Shown piece after piece: positions 15,458 through 24,364 of a stretch of 55,978 nt of DNA; the first letter of the stretch is position 1; every line of letters starts with the position of its first letter. Source of the DNA: JAHJDR01 sp964609965 (lineage in GTDB: Bacteria > UBA10199 > JADGCS01); assembly GCA_964609965.1 (NCBI GenBank), contig CAZSTS010000014.1, forward strand, positions 1 to 55,978. The letters run 5' to 3'. The notes below the pieces were generated by a model that saw only the letters and a list, made by a program, of their open reading frames with translations, was not told the DNA's origin and made no database searches. The translations under genes were made by a program, and so were the position numbers.

Positions 15458-15492
15458 TATAGTTTATAGTTTATAGTAAACTATAAACTATA
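15458..15492. promoter_or_regulatory. Palindromic operator of TATAGTT heptads
   Basis: Left arm 15458-15472 and right arm 15478-15492 are perfect 15-base inverted repeats with a 5-base centre, built from tandem TATAGTT heptads. It ends one base before the start codon of the wHTH-HATPase gene and must include its core promoter. Likely the gene's own binding site. Confidence 0.65.
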
Positions 15493-15516
15493 GCAACGTA
15501 AATTTCATTGTTAAAT

Positions 15517-15570
15517 TATTTGGATATTATTGGATATTAGAGAAAACATTTATCCAATAATATCCAAATA
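15517..15570. repeat. Perfect 20-bp inverted repeat
   Basis: Arms at 15517-15536 and 15551-15570 are perfectly complementary, with a 14-base spacer. Each arm repeats the unit TTGGATATTA. No T-run directly follows, so a bipartite operator or a cruciform is more likely than a terminator. It lies in the divergent region between the wHTH gene and the methyltransferase gene. Confidence 0.65.
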
Positions 15571-15623
15571 CAATATCGTTTTTTTTCTGCTCTCAAGTCA
15601 GCTCTATAATAGGGATGGATTTG

Positions 15624-15688
15624 TTTTGCCTGACGGCAAATTAGGTGTTGTTGATTTTATTATTTCTTGGGCATAGGTTGATGTGCTG
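15624..15688 (+). promoter_or_regulatory. Conserved leader motif, copy B
   Basis: Second copy of the block described at 13884; it begins TTTTGCCTGACGGCAAAT and is followed by ATAGGTTGAT. It ends about 40 bp before the methyltransferase start. Changes between the copies leave the GCC-TGAC-GGC hairpin intact. Confidence 0.5.
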
Positions 15689-15724
15689 TGGTGTGCAAAA
15701 TAAACCTGTGTTTGGAGAATGAGA

Positions 15725-16471
15725 ATGGCAGAAGATAAAGAAACCAATAGTCTAAAATGGAAAAAGATACTTTCTCTCTTACGCAAAGGTGACTATGCGC
15801 ATCCTGGCGAAGAAGAGGCGATTGAAAAAACATTCAAGCCCATTCCAAAAGGCGTTCACCAAAACATCCTTGATGTTGGTTGTGGCATGGGAGGGACAGC
15901 TTCCTATGTGCAACAACATGGATGGGGAAATGTTGTTGGCATAGATTTAAACCAAGAAACAATAGATTGTGCCTCAAAAAAATACCCTGAAGTTTCGTTC
16001 CATCAATCCGATGTCCTCTCACTTCCAGAAATCATTAAAGATGGCATAGCTCTCATTTATCTTTTTAATTCTTTTTACGCATTTGATGATCAGAGTGAGG
16101 CGTTGAAGATGATGAATGAAATAGCCGCTCCAGACTGTCGCCTTGTGATTTTTGATTATGTTGATCGAGGTGGTTATCAGGATGAAGGTAAAGCGGAACC
16201 TGTCATTCCTTATCCCCTAAATATAAAAACGATTGGGCAAGAGCTGGAGAAGGGCGGTTGGCAGTTAGAGGTCATCGAAGACTATGATAAGGAATATATT
16301 TCTTGGTATAAAGAACTCGTGAATAGAATCGATGAAAAGAAAGAAAAAATTATCAAAGTTGCAGATCAAAGGTTGTTCAAAAAAGTTCGAGGCGTTTACG
16401 CGCATATTTTAAGCGAGATTGAAAGAGGGGCGCTTGGTGGTGCTGTTGTGCGGGCGAGAAAATGCAGATGA
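15725..16471 (+). CDS. Class I SAM-dependent methyltransferase
   Basis: A 248-residue enzyme; the ATG at 15725 lies 7 bases after GGAG, whereas an ATG at 15719 is too close. Motif I is ILDVGCGMGGTASYV, the acidic strand-2 end is VVGIDLN, and motif II/III are HQSDVLSLP and IYLFNSFYAFDD. The UbiE/Coq5-like core lacks a specific substrate signature, so the acceptor (small molecule, lipid or protein) is unknown. The upstream leader motif is shared with the DUF4189 gene. Confidence 0.8.
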   Translation: MAEDKETNSLKWKKILSLLRKGDYAHPGEEEAIEKTFKPIPKGVHQNILDVGCGMGGTASYVQQHGWGNVVGIDLNQETIDCASKKYPEVSFHQSDVLSLPEIIKDGIALIYLFNSFYAFDDQSEALKMMNEIAAPDCRLVIFDYVDRGGYQDEGKAEPVIPYPLNIKTIGQELEKGGWQLEVIEDYDKEYISWYKELVNRIDEKKEKIIKVADQRLFKKVRGVYAHILSEIERGALGGAVVRARKCR

Positions 16472-16623
16472 TAGATACAAGGAAAAAGTATTCTTTTCCC
16501 CTCTCTATTTCCATCAACCACAACAATAATAACAACTTGTGTCTATTTTCGTTGTTTGTTAGTCCAAAACCCACAACATTGCCCATCATCTTGAGTCCTC
16601 ATTAATCTATAGGGGTCTTTACT

Positions 16624-17892
16624 ATGAAAAAAATCATTTTCCTCCTAATTTTAGTTGTTACATTAATGCTTGTTGGTGGTTCAGCCTTTGCACTAGACCG
16701 AGGTCTCGAGGCGTCACAGCTAAGACCAGCAGCTGACAATGGATCTTACTTTGGTGTTTGGGACAGTAAAACCATGTACAAGTTTGAATGGCGTGCAGGT
16801 ACGTTTTTTACCTATGAGTACCGGCCATTGCAGCTCACAGCTGGTGGTGCACGCGTACAAGGAATTATCGACAACACCCTTATCCAGCATCTTTACGGTT
16901 CATTTGGTATTTTTGATAAATGGCTCTCCATTGGTTTTGATTTGCCCGTTGGTTGGTGGGTTGATTTCCGAAACCCCAATGTAGCTGGATCGACTTCTGG
17001 CAATAACATGGCATTAGGGGATTTGCGCATTAACTTTAAGAGTGGTCTTTATCAGTCTCGCTGCAAAAGATTTGGCGTTGCTCTCGTTCCTTTTATCGAC
17101 ATCCCCACGGGTTATGGTTCGACTTTCTTTGGAAATGGCACAGTTAATGGTGGAGGGTTTTTGGTTCTTGATGCCAGGCCTTTTAAGCGATTCAAATTTT
17201 CTTTAAACGCAGGAGTTTCGGGTCGCTCAACTTATAATTTTAGAAATATCGAAAGAAGAATCCAGCTCTTATTAGGTCTTGGTGCAAGCTATAGGGTTTC
17301 GAGAAATGTTTCACTCAATGCAGAAATCCACAGCCAAGCAAGGCTTACAGGTATTTATCAAGAGGTTGTCGAATCTCCCACAGAGATCCTGACAGGCGTT
17401 AAATGGAAGTTAGGCCAAACAGGTTTGGTGGCTTCTTTTGGTGGTGGAATGGGAATCACGCATGGGTCAATGTCTCCACAGGTGAGATTGTTTACAGGCC
17501 TTTCATACACGCCCATAAAAAGAAAAATTCGCAAACTTAAACGCGCACTCAGAAAAACAGATGTGTATTTTGACACAGGAAAATCAGAAATCAAAGAACA
17601 AGAGGCTTCTAAATTAAGCGCCCTTACAACACTTCTGAAAAAAACCTATGGTTATCCCATCAAGATAAATGGCCATACAGATAACGAAGGCGAAGCCGAT
17701 CAAAATGATGTTCTCTCATTAAATCGCGCTTTAGCGGTAAAAGACTATTTTGTAGGACAAAAGATAAAGGCTAAACGTCTTTTTGTAGAAGGCTTTGGCG
17801 AGGCATCCCCCACATGCGCTAATAAAACAGAGGCAGATAAAGCCAAGAACAGGCGTGTAGAATTTAAAAGGGTTTCTTGTAAGAGAAAATAA
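16624..17892 (+). CDS. OmpA-family outer membrane protein with beta-barrel
   Basis: A 422-residue protein with signal peptide (KKIIFLLILVVTLMLVGGSAFA), a roughly 270-residue beta-barrel rich in alternating aromatic strands (TMYKFEWRAGTFFTYEYRPL), and a C-terminal OmpA domain. That domain shows VYFDTGKSEIKEQEASKL, INGHTDNEGEADQNDVLSLNRALAVKDYF and KNRRVEF, the peptidoglycan-binding pattern. It probably tethers the outer membrane to the wall. The next gene starts 17 bp later, forming an operon with the FG-GAP lipoprotein and AgmX-like protein. Nothing notable is seen in the 150 bp upstream. Confidence 0.85.
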   Translation: MKKIIFLLILVVTLMLVGGSAFALDRGLEASQLRPAADNGSYFGVWDSKTMYKFEWRAGTFFTYEYRPLQLTAGGARVQGIIDNTLIQHLYGSFGIFDKWLSIGFDLPVGWWVDFRNPNVAGSTSGNNMALGDLRINFKSGLYQSRCKRFGVALVPFIDIPTGYGSTFFGNGTVNGGGFLVLDARPFKRFKFSLNAGVSGRSTYNFRNIERRIQLLLGLGASYRVSRNVSLNAEIHSQARLTGIYQEVVESPTEILTGVKWKLGQTGLVASFGGGMGITHGSMSPQVRLFTGLSYTPIKRKIRKLKRALRKTDVYFDTGKSEIKEQEASKLSALTTLLKKTYGYPIKINGHTDNEGEADQNDVLSLNRALAVKDYFVGQKIKAKRLFVEGFGEASPTCANKTEADKAKNRRVEFKRVSCKRK

Positions 17893-17909
17893 GTCCAGAG
17901 GAATAGCAG

Positions 17910-20900
17910 ATGAAAAAACAGCACAATATATTACAGATTATTTTCATGGTTTTTATAATGGCGTTTATCACAACATGCTCAACAGGGCCAAGTACGGGCG
18001 GCGGAGCAACAGGGACCGCTAGTGTTCAGACTGGCGCGGTTGATGTGGGCATAGACCAAACATTTACAGTCACGTTTTCGGCCGCAGTCAATACATCGAC
18101 TGTGACAACATCAACTTTTTTTATTGTGCCTTATTCTACTCCTGCTCCATCTTTGCATTATGCAACATTTGATTCTAGTGTTTGTGTTTTAGCCAACGCT
18201 GTTACCTCGACTGTGTCGTGCTCTACTTCAACAACATGCGACCTCGTGCCCACTGTTGATCTTGATGTAGACGCTCAATATGTTATTTGTATTACCGATA
18301 TTGAGTTTGCTGATGTAGATGCTTATGGATTGTTTGAAGGTTTGATGGAAACGTTTACAACAGCAGAAGCTTCTGAAGATGAAGGTGGCGAAGGTGAAGG
18401 AGAAGGTGAGGGCGAAGGTGAAGGTGAGGGTGAAGGTGAGGCGGACACAGAAGCCCCTGTTCCTGGTGCTAGTGGGGTTGTTACATCTTCGGCTGTCACA
18501 ACAACAACTCTTACACTGAATTGGACCAAGGCCTCAGATGATACCTCAGCACAAACAGCCTTAGCGTATCGTGTTTATTATTCTCTGAGTGACAATTTAG
18601 ATACAATTGCAAATATCGAAGCCAATGGGACTGCCCTTGACACCGCCTACGAAGAAGATATTGCGACCATAGATGTTACAGGTCTTGATGAAGGAACCAG
18701 GTATTACTTTAATGTGATTGTCATAGATGAAGAGGACAATCAGGCCGCTTATACAACAAAGGCAGTGCTTACATTAGATTCAATTGATCCTGTTCCTGGG
18801 AACAGTGGTACGCTTACGACCTCTGGTGTGACAAGTGATAGAGTAACAGTAAATTGGACAGCTGCATCAGATAATGCCACAGCTGTAGGTGATCTTCAGT
18901 ATCTTGCTTATTATTCAACAAGCAATAACATCGATACCTTGGTAAATATTGAAGCAAATGGAACAGCTGTCGGTAGCTATGAAGCTGGCATCACTTCAAA
19001 GCAAGTCACCGGATTAGATGATAGCACAACTTATTATTTTAATGTGATTGTTAAAGACGAAAATGGCAACCAGGCAGCATACTCAACAGTGAATGTGACA
19101 ACCGTCGACAATACGCCTCCAGTTCCAGGCAACAGTGGCACCGTCACAACTTCGAGCGTAGGAGGGCAAAGTTTAGCTATAAATTGGACGGTTGGAACTG
19201 ACAATCTATCAGCCCAAGCAGATCTTGAATATCTTCTTTATTATTCAACAAGCGATAACATAGACTCTGTTGATGATATGGAAAGCAATGGTACGGCTGT
19301 AGGTGCTTACACAACGAATTTTGCTGCTAAGTGGAGCCAGGGTCTTACAAAGAATACTACTTATTATTTTAACCTGATCATCAAAGATGAGGCAGGGAAC
19401 CAGGCAGCTTATTCAGCTAAATCACAGGCCCTGCTAGCCCAGCCAACCTGGGTACAGCAAGCTTATGTAAAAGCATCAAATGCTGCTAGTGGTGATGGCC
19501 TGGGTGATGCTGTTTCTATTGATGAAGATACCTTGGTTACGGGAGCTGCCCAAGAAGATAATAATAGATCAGACATACAAAATGGTGATACCATTGCAGT
19601 CGAAACAGGCCAGGTTAGTAACTCAGGTGCTGTCTATGTTTATAAACGGGCGGGAGATCAATGGGCACAAGAAGCCTACATCAAGGCGTGGAATGTCGAT
19701 ACTTCAGATGATTTTGGTTCTGCAGTAGCTATAAGTGGCGATACAATTGTAGTTGGTGCAAATGGCGAAGACAACGATGTAACTGGAATATTTAATAGTG
19801 GTGATTCACCAACAGATGACGGATTAGACGCGCTAAGCTTGGCCGGGGCTGCGTATATCTACAAGCGCACAGGTACAACGTGGGCACAAGAAGCCTATCT
19901 TAAATCAGATTTTCCAGAAGCTGGAGATTATTTTGGTGGGGCTGTCGATATTGATGGAGATACAGTTGTTGTCAGTGCCTATGGTCAGGATGAGCCTTAT
20001 TCGAGCACCATTACCACTTCTGAAACAAATGTTGATTCCTCAAATCAAGAGGGAGCTATTCATGTTTATAAGAGAACAGCTGGAGAGTGGGCAATAGAGG
20101 CGTTTATAAAACCATCTGAGGAGTGGATTGAATATCTGGGTTGGTATTCTGTAGATATTGATGGTGACACAGTTGTCGCAGGGGCTCCTGGCGGTAATGG
20201 TTATTGGGGAGCCGTTTATGTAGCTACACGTACAGGGGATACGTGGACACATCAAACCGATACTCCTAATGTTGCCACTATCAATATAGCAGGCCTGACT
20301 GGGACTGAGTGGTCCAGTAAATATGTTGCCTTAAGTGGAGATACAATTATTGTTGACCATATGGATGAAGACAGCATTCCTGGAGACGAGTGTTTTGCTT
20401 CTGTTCCTGGCAGGGATGGTTGCGAGTCTAATAATGTCCCTCAAACAGGAATTATTAATGGAACAGGTTTTACTCAAATAAATAACGGTAGTGGTGTTGA
20501 CAGTGGAGCGGCCTATATTTACAAAAGAACTGGGGCTTCGTGGGCACAAGAGGCTTTTATTAAGGCAGAAAATGCAGAAACAGATGATTCGTTTGGTTCA
20601 CGCTTAGCTGTTTATGGCGATACAGCGGTTGTTTCAGCTCTCGGAGAAGATAGTGCCAGCACAACAATTCTCAATGTGACAGCAGGTGACACGATGGTTA
20701 ATGAGAGCACCGATAATGACGGCGCATCAAATAGTGGCGCTGTCTATGTCTATAAGCGAACCGGAACCACTTGGACACTCGAAGCCTATATCAAAGCAGC
20801 TAATGCGGGGAGTAGTGATAGTTTTGGTTATGCTTTAGGTATAGATGAAGACACGCTTGCTGTCGGTACAATAAGTGAGGATGGTGGGTCAACAGCCATA

Positions 20901-20972
20901 CAAAACGGAAGCACTGTCACCGAAAATGGAACTGCAAATGGCTCAGGTGCGGTTTATGTTTACACACGTTAG
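17910..20972 (+). CDS. Surface lipoprotein with Ig-like, Fn3-like and seven FG-GAP blades
   Basis: A 1020-residue lipoprotein (lipobox FITTC near residue 23). It has an SbsA-type Ig-like domain (VDVGIDQTFTVTFSAAVNTSTV), an acidic (GE)n linker encoded by a hexamer repeat at about 18380-18440, and three Fn3-like domains of about 100 residues ending in YYFNVIVxDExxNQAAY. Seven FG-GAP-type blades follow (WAQEAYIKA...FGSAVAISGDTIVVGA), enough for a closed seven-bladed propeller. Likely displayed on the outer surface for adhesion or recognition. It sits between OmpA and AgmX-like genes in one operon. Confidence 0.85.
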   Translation: MKKQHNILQIIFMVFIMAFITTCSTGPSTGGGATGTASVQTGAVDVGIDQTFTVTFSAAVNTSTVTTSTFFIVPYSTPAPSLHYATFDSSVCVLANAVTSTVSCSTSTTCDLVPTVDLDVDAQYVICITDIEFADVDAYGLFEGLMETFTTAEASEDEGGEGEGEGEGEGEGEGEGEADTEAPVPGASGVVTSSAVTTTTLTLNWTKASDDTSAQTALAYRVYYSLSDNLDTIANIEANGTALDTAYEEDIATIDVTGLDEGTRYYFNVIVIDEEDNQAAYTTKAVLTLDSIDPVPGNSGTLTTSGVTSDRVTVNWTAASDNATAVGDLQYLAYYSTSNNIDTLVNIEANGTAVGSYEAGITSKQVTGLDDSTTYYFNVIVKDENGNQAAYSTVNVTTVDNTPPVPGNSGTVTTSSVGGQSLAINWTVGTDNLSAQADLEYLLYYSTSDNIDSVDDMESNGTAVGAYTTNFAAKWSQGLTKNTTYYFNLIIKDEAGNQAAYSAKSQALLAQPTWVQQAYVKASNAASGDGLGDAVSIDEDTLVTGAAQEDNNRSDIQNGDTIAVETGQVSNSGAVYVYKRAGDQWAQEAYIKAWNVDTSDDFGSAVAISGDTIVVGANGEDNDVTGIFNSGDSPTDDGLDALSLAGAAYIYKRTGTTWAQEAYLKSDFPEAGDYFGGAVDIDGDTVVVSAYGQDEPYSSTITTSETNVDSSNQEGAIHVYKRTAGEWAIEAFIKPSEEWIEYLGWYSVDIDGDTVVAGAPGGNGYWGAVYVATRTGDTWTHQTDTPNVATINIAGLTGTEWSSKYVALSGDTIIVDHMDEDSIPGDECFASVPGRDGCESNNVPQTGIINGTGFTQINNGSGVDSGAAYIYKRTGASWAQEAFIKAENAETDDSFGSRLAVYGDTAVVSALGEDSASTTILNVTAGDTMVNESTDNDGASNSGAVYVYKRTGTTWTLEAYIKAANAGSSDSFGYALGIDEDTLAVGTISEDGGSTAIQNGSTVTENGTANGSGAVYVYTR

Positions 20973-20981
20973 GAGAAGATC

Positions 20982-21413
20982 ATGAAAGACAAAGTTGTTG
21001 TTGTGTTGTTTGGCATAGCTGTCATTCTTTTTGGTTACAGTGTTTTTCAAAATACAAATACAGGTCAATCAAACCACCCTTTGTTTTTGGGTGAACGTGG
21101 CAAAGTAGTCGATCCTTACATAAATCGTGAAGTCAAAAATACCATGAGAGCCAATGCTAGGGATATTCAAGTGTGCTACAACAAATTTATCGCTAGAGCC
21201 GAAAAAAACAAAGATGCCATAACAGATGGCGCTCTTCACATTGATTGGCTTGTTAGTGCAAGAGGGAAGGCGTCAAAAGGTCGCGTTGTTTCAAACCAGC
21301 TTGCAGATGATAAGCTCAAGGCCTGTGTTCTCTCCCGCGTGATGAGTTGGTCTTTTCCTCCTTCAGGAGAGCCTAGATACTGCGAACATAAGTTTAATTT
21401 TAAGAAGAAGTAA
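20982..21413 (+). CDS. AgmX/PglI C-terminal domain protein
   Basis: A 143-residue protein with an N-terminal membrane anchor (VVVVLFGIAVILFGYSVF) and a periplasmic domain: IQVCYNKFIARAEKNKDAITDGALHIDWLVSARGKASKGRVVSNQL...LKACVLSRVMSWSFPP. This is the AgmX/PglI C-terminal domain of gliding-motility and adventurous-motility proteins in Myxococcota, TonB-like in fold. It probably couples the inner membrane to the OmpA and FG-GAP partners encoded upstream, with 9 bp between genes. Confidence 0.8.
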   Translation: MKDKVVVVLFGIAVILFGYSVFQNTNTGQSNHPLFLGERGKVVDPYINREVKNTMRANARDIQVCYNKFIARAEKNKDAITDGALHIDWLVSARGKASKGRVVSNQLADDKLKACVLSRVMSWSFPPSGEPRYCEHKFNFKKK

Positions 21414-21432
21414 GGCAGTGACCTACTTTTAA

Positions 21433-23208
21433 CTAAAACCGCCAAGTATATTCAGTTCCTGTTTCACCCGAAGAAGAAAGTGCTCCTGTATAAGTTCTGG
21501 TCCCATAGGGGGTCATGACTCTGATTGTATAACCTGTATCAACATCTTCAGAACCACAAGACCCACCATCACCTGCATGTTTGGCATAAAATGTATAGGT
21601 TCCTGTGCTGGCAGTTTCTGCAGTATAAATTTCGGGACCCCATCCTGTGCTACAATCTAGTACTAAAGAACCATCATCTCCAGTAGTGTTGTTTACACTA
21701 ACAGTTGTTCCCCCTGGTTCTTCTATATAAAGATCAAGATCAGGGCATTCGTCCCAAGAAAGCATGACAGCTAAATCATCTTGAGTGCCTGTGTTTGTAA
21801 AGGTGAGAGTTCTTGCTGCATAATAAGAACCGCTTTGACCAACAACTTGAATGCGATTGAGACCAGAAGCAAGATTAACATAGGTGCTCCAAGAACCAAA
21901 TTCTATGGTTAATAGCTGTTCATTAAAGTCATTAAGAATGATTCTTGCTTCTGTTATTTCACTATCATCTCCCTGAAACGAGCCACCAACTCTTACGACA
22001 GAAACATCGCCAGACCCGCCATCATCAAGCTCTGGCCATCCTTCGGTAATGAAGTCTCTTAAAAAAGCCGTTACAGTAACATTGCAGGTTGTGTCTGCTG
22101 TTGCATCACAATCCTGGATAATGCTGTCATCACAAATATCAAAAGCACCTGGATAAATAGTGCTATCAAAATCATCACAATCAACATCAGCTGCATAACC
22201 ATCCTCATCAACATCTACCTTAGTAAGGTCTGTTGCGGTCGTTTCTGATATGTCTTCACAGTCTGTAGCTGAAGTACAAGTTAAGTCAGATCGCATTTCA
22301 AGGATCTTGGAATAATCAAAGGCCTCCGTGCCTGTTGCATCTGGAAGTCTTAGCGTCCAACACATATTTGTTGTTTTGCTTATGCCGGCACCAGCAAGGG
22401 CTGCAGAAGCCACTTCGTCCCAAAACATGTCCTCTAGCTCATCTTTGATGGCAGAAGTCATTTCTGTTAGAACGAGCTCATAAACACCTGTTGTAGTGGT
22501 GGTTGCACCAGCAGATGCCATGGTTGTTGCAGTCCAAAAGATTAAACCAAAGGCTTCTGAAGCAAGCTCAAAATGATCGAGAAGTGTGTCAAAAGAAAAA
22601 CATTCTGGGTCTCCACTTGCAAGGCGATAAGGGTCAATGGAGCCAGCAACGTCATTGAACTTGTTGTTCCAATCAATGGCTGCCACGGCAGACACTAAAG
22701 CAACGCCTGCAACTGCAACTAGAGTTGCAATTGTAATTACCTCTTTAGTTCTTTCGATGCCGCTTTCATTCGTTTGACCGCTTTCTAAATATAGAAAGGG
22801 GATTACAGAAGAGCTTGCTGTTGAATAATCATCTATATCGAATGTAATAATTGAAGTTTGATAGAGATTGTTTGGGTCGCGAACCACAAGCATGACATAG
22901 CCATCTTCTGCTTCAGTAAAGTAGACGTTCATTCCACTGGCAGCCTCTCCATTAGGGGCGGTTAGGGCTACTTGAACGGTCTCAACGCCACTCAGCTTTG
23001 TTACATTAAACGTTGCCTCTCCTGCGGTGTCAGTTTGTGCTTTTGTTGCTGCGACAAAACTCGTTGTGCTATCTGAACCATTTGTATCAGAACCATTTGT
23101 GTCTGAATCACTGCTCCCACCACAGCCTGTTGCTGGGCCTAAAACAAAAACCATTAAATAGGCAATGGTTGTTAGAAATGAGATGCGCGTTAATAATGAC
23201 TGTTTCAT
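21433..23208 (-). CDS. Lipoprotein with a MopE-type repeat and a DUF2135/YfaP-like C-terminus
   Basis: A 591-residue protein with a lipoprotein signal (FVLGPATGC) followed by a Ser/Asp/Asn linker. A hydrophobic stretch (ITIATLVAVAGVALVSAVAA, about residue 155) could be a membrane or amphipathic element. One MopE-type metal-binding unit (VDVDEDGYAADVDCDDFDST) sits near 345, and the C-terminal domain DLDLYIEEPGGTTVSVNNTT...GWGPEIYTAE...GTYTFYAKH resembles DUF2135/YfaP. AAAGGGG precedes the ATG. Convergent with the AgmX-like gene. Exact role unknown; probably cell-surface. Confidence 0.7.
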   Translation of the reverse strand: MKQSLLTRISFLTTIAYLMVFVLGPATGCGGSSDSDTNGSDTNGSDSTTSFVAATKAQTDTAGEATFNVTKLSGVETVQVALTAPNGEAASGMNVYFTEAEDGYVMLVVRDPNNLYQTSIITFDIDDYSTASSSVIPFLYLESGQTNESGIERTKEVITIATLVAVAGVALVSAVAAIDWNNKFNDVAGSIDPYRLASGDPECFSFDTLLDHFELASEAFGLIFWTATTMASAGATTTTTGVYELVLTEMTSAIKDELEDMFWDEVASAALAGAGISKTTNMCWTLRLPDATGTEAFDYSKILEMRSDLTCTSATDCEDISETTATDLTKVDVDEDGYAADVDCDDFDSTIYPGAFDICDDSIIQDCDATADTTCNVTVTAFLRDFITEGWPELDDGGSGDVSVVRVGGSFQGDDSEITEARIILNDFNEQLLTIEFGSWSTYVNLASGLNRIQVVGQSGSYYAARTLTFTNTGTQDDLAVMLSWDECPDLDLYIEEPGGTTVSVNNTTGDDGSLVLDCSTGWGPEIYTAETASTGTYTFYAKHAGDGGSCGSEDVDTGYTIRVMTPYGTRTYTGALSSSGETGTEYTWRF

Positions 23209-23276
23209 AATAAACCCCTTTCTCGTTTAGAACATTTATTATTATAAATTACACTAAAGGTTAAGGCATTTTATTT

Positions 23277-24317
23277 TCAATAAAAAGCATGCTTAGCAGC
23301 AGCAAGGTTTATTTCATTGAAGTCTTCCATTTCAAATCCCGCTTCTTTCATAAGCAGGTAATAATTATCTAATAAATCAAAACCAAATATCTGCGGATCA
23401 TCGGTATTAATACTCACGGGAATTCCATCGTCATAATACTGTTTGATTGGATGCTCTGATAGATGACCAATGTCACCCATTCTTCCAACATAATTACATA
23501 AGGGACAAGACTCGACATGCAGACCTGATTCTTTAAGCGCCTCATAGGCTTTGGCAGATTTGATGGTGGTGAGGGCATGGCCAAGACGATTTGGGCTAAG
23601 ATCTCTTATGGCGTCAGTCGTTGTGCTGCCATCTCTAAACTCAGATACATGGACAGTCGAAGGGATTTTACTTTCTTTGGCAAGAGCAAAGGCCTTTGTA
23701 AAAAGATGATGAGGGTATTTGACTTCATCACCTCCCATTCCAATTGCGCAAACTGTTTCTCGTCCTCTTTTAATAATTTTTTCAACGCTCTTTATAGCGT
23801 TTTCTGGTCCTGAACGACGAGAGATGTCTAGAATGACGGCAGCTTTTATTGAAAACAAGCTCCGGGCTTTTTTTATCCCTAACGAAATCGCGTCTACCCA
23901 TTCATCAAAGGGAAAAGTTTTCATCAAATAAGTTCCAGAGACTGTAAATTCAGAATGAATAACCCCTTGATTGCAAGAATCTTCAAGAAATTCAAAAACA
24001 ATTCTTTGCAGATCATCACAGGTTTTTACACAAGACCAGTGCCATTGATAGGTTTTGTGAAACAGCTGCCAAAGATATTCGCTTTGAAAAAGAACCAAGG
24101 GTGCGGCGGCTTTCAAAAAATCTTCTTTTGATGAAGGCAAGGGAATGTTGTTCTTTTGTGCCAGATCCAGGGCTGTTTCTCTTCTTATGGATCCTCCAAG
24201 GTGAACATGAAACTCATGTTTGGGAATCTTTTTCAAATCTGCAATCAGATCATTATCTACAACTACAGACCTTATATGATCCAAACGGGATTTTATTAAT
24301 GATGTTAGGCCAGACAT
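23277..24317 (-). CDS. Adenosine deaminase family protein
   Basis: A 346-residue metal-dependent deaminase. The N-terminal HVHLGGS gives the metal ligands His37 and His39, STVHVSEFRDG the third His and catalytic Glu region, RLGHAL the general His, and SINTDDPQIFG the Asp pair of the active site. Length fits the adenosine/AMP deaminase-like family. It would convert adenosine or a related aminopurine to the inosine form in purine salvage. A variant HVSE replaces the usual HAGE, so the substrate could be a modified adenosine. Confidence 0.85.
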   Translation of the reverse strand: MSGLTSLIKSRLDHIRSVVVDNDLIADLKKIPKHEFHVHLGGSIRRETALDLAQKNNIPLPSSKEDFLKAAAPLVLFQSEYLWQLFHKTYQWHWSCVKTCDDLQRIVFEFLEDSCNQGVIHSEFTVSGTYLMKTFPFDEWVDAISLGIKKARSLFSIKAAVILDISRRSGPENAIKSVEKIIKRGRETVCAIGMGGDEVKYPHHLFTKAFALAKESKIPSTVHVSEFRDGSTTTDAIRDLSPNRLGHALTTIKSAKAYEALKESGLHVESCPLCNYVGRMGDIGHLSEHPIKQYYDDGIPVSINTDDPQIFGFDLLDNYYLLMKEAGFEMEDFNEINLAAAKHAFY

Positions 24318-24364
24318 GGTTTTGATCTACTTAAACCTTTGAATAGGGGCAAGCATAAGGGGGA

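Noticed and set aside
18380..18440. Tandem GGTGAAGGTGAG repeats like a repeat array
   Set aside because: They are an in-frame coding hexamer repeat for the Gly-Glu linker of the lipoprotein; no spacers, so not CRISPR.
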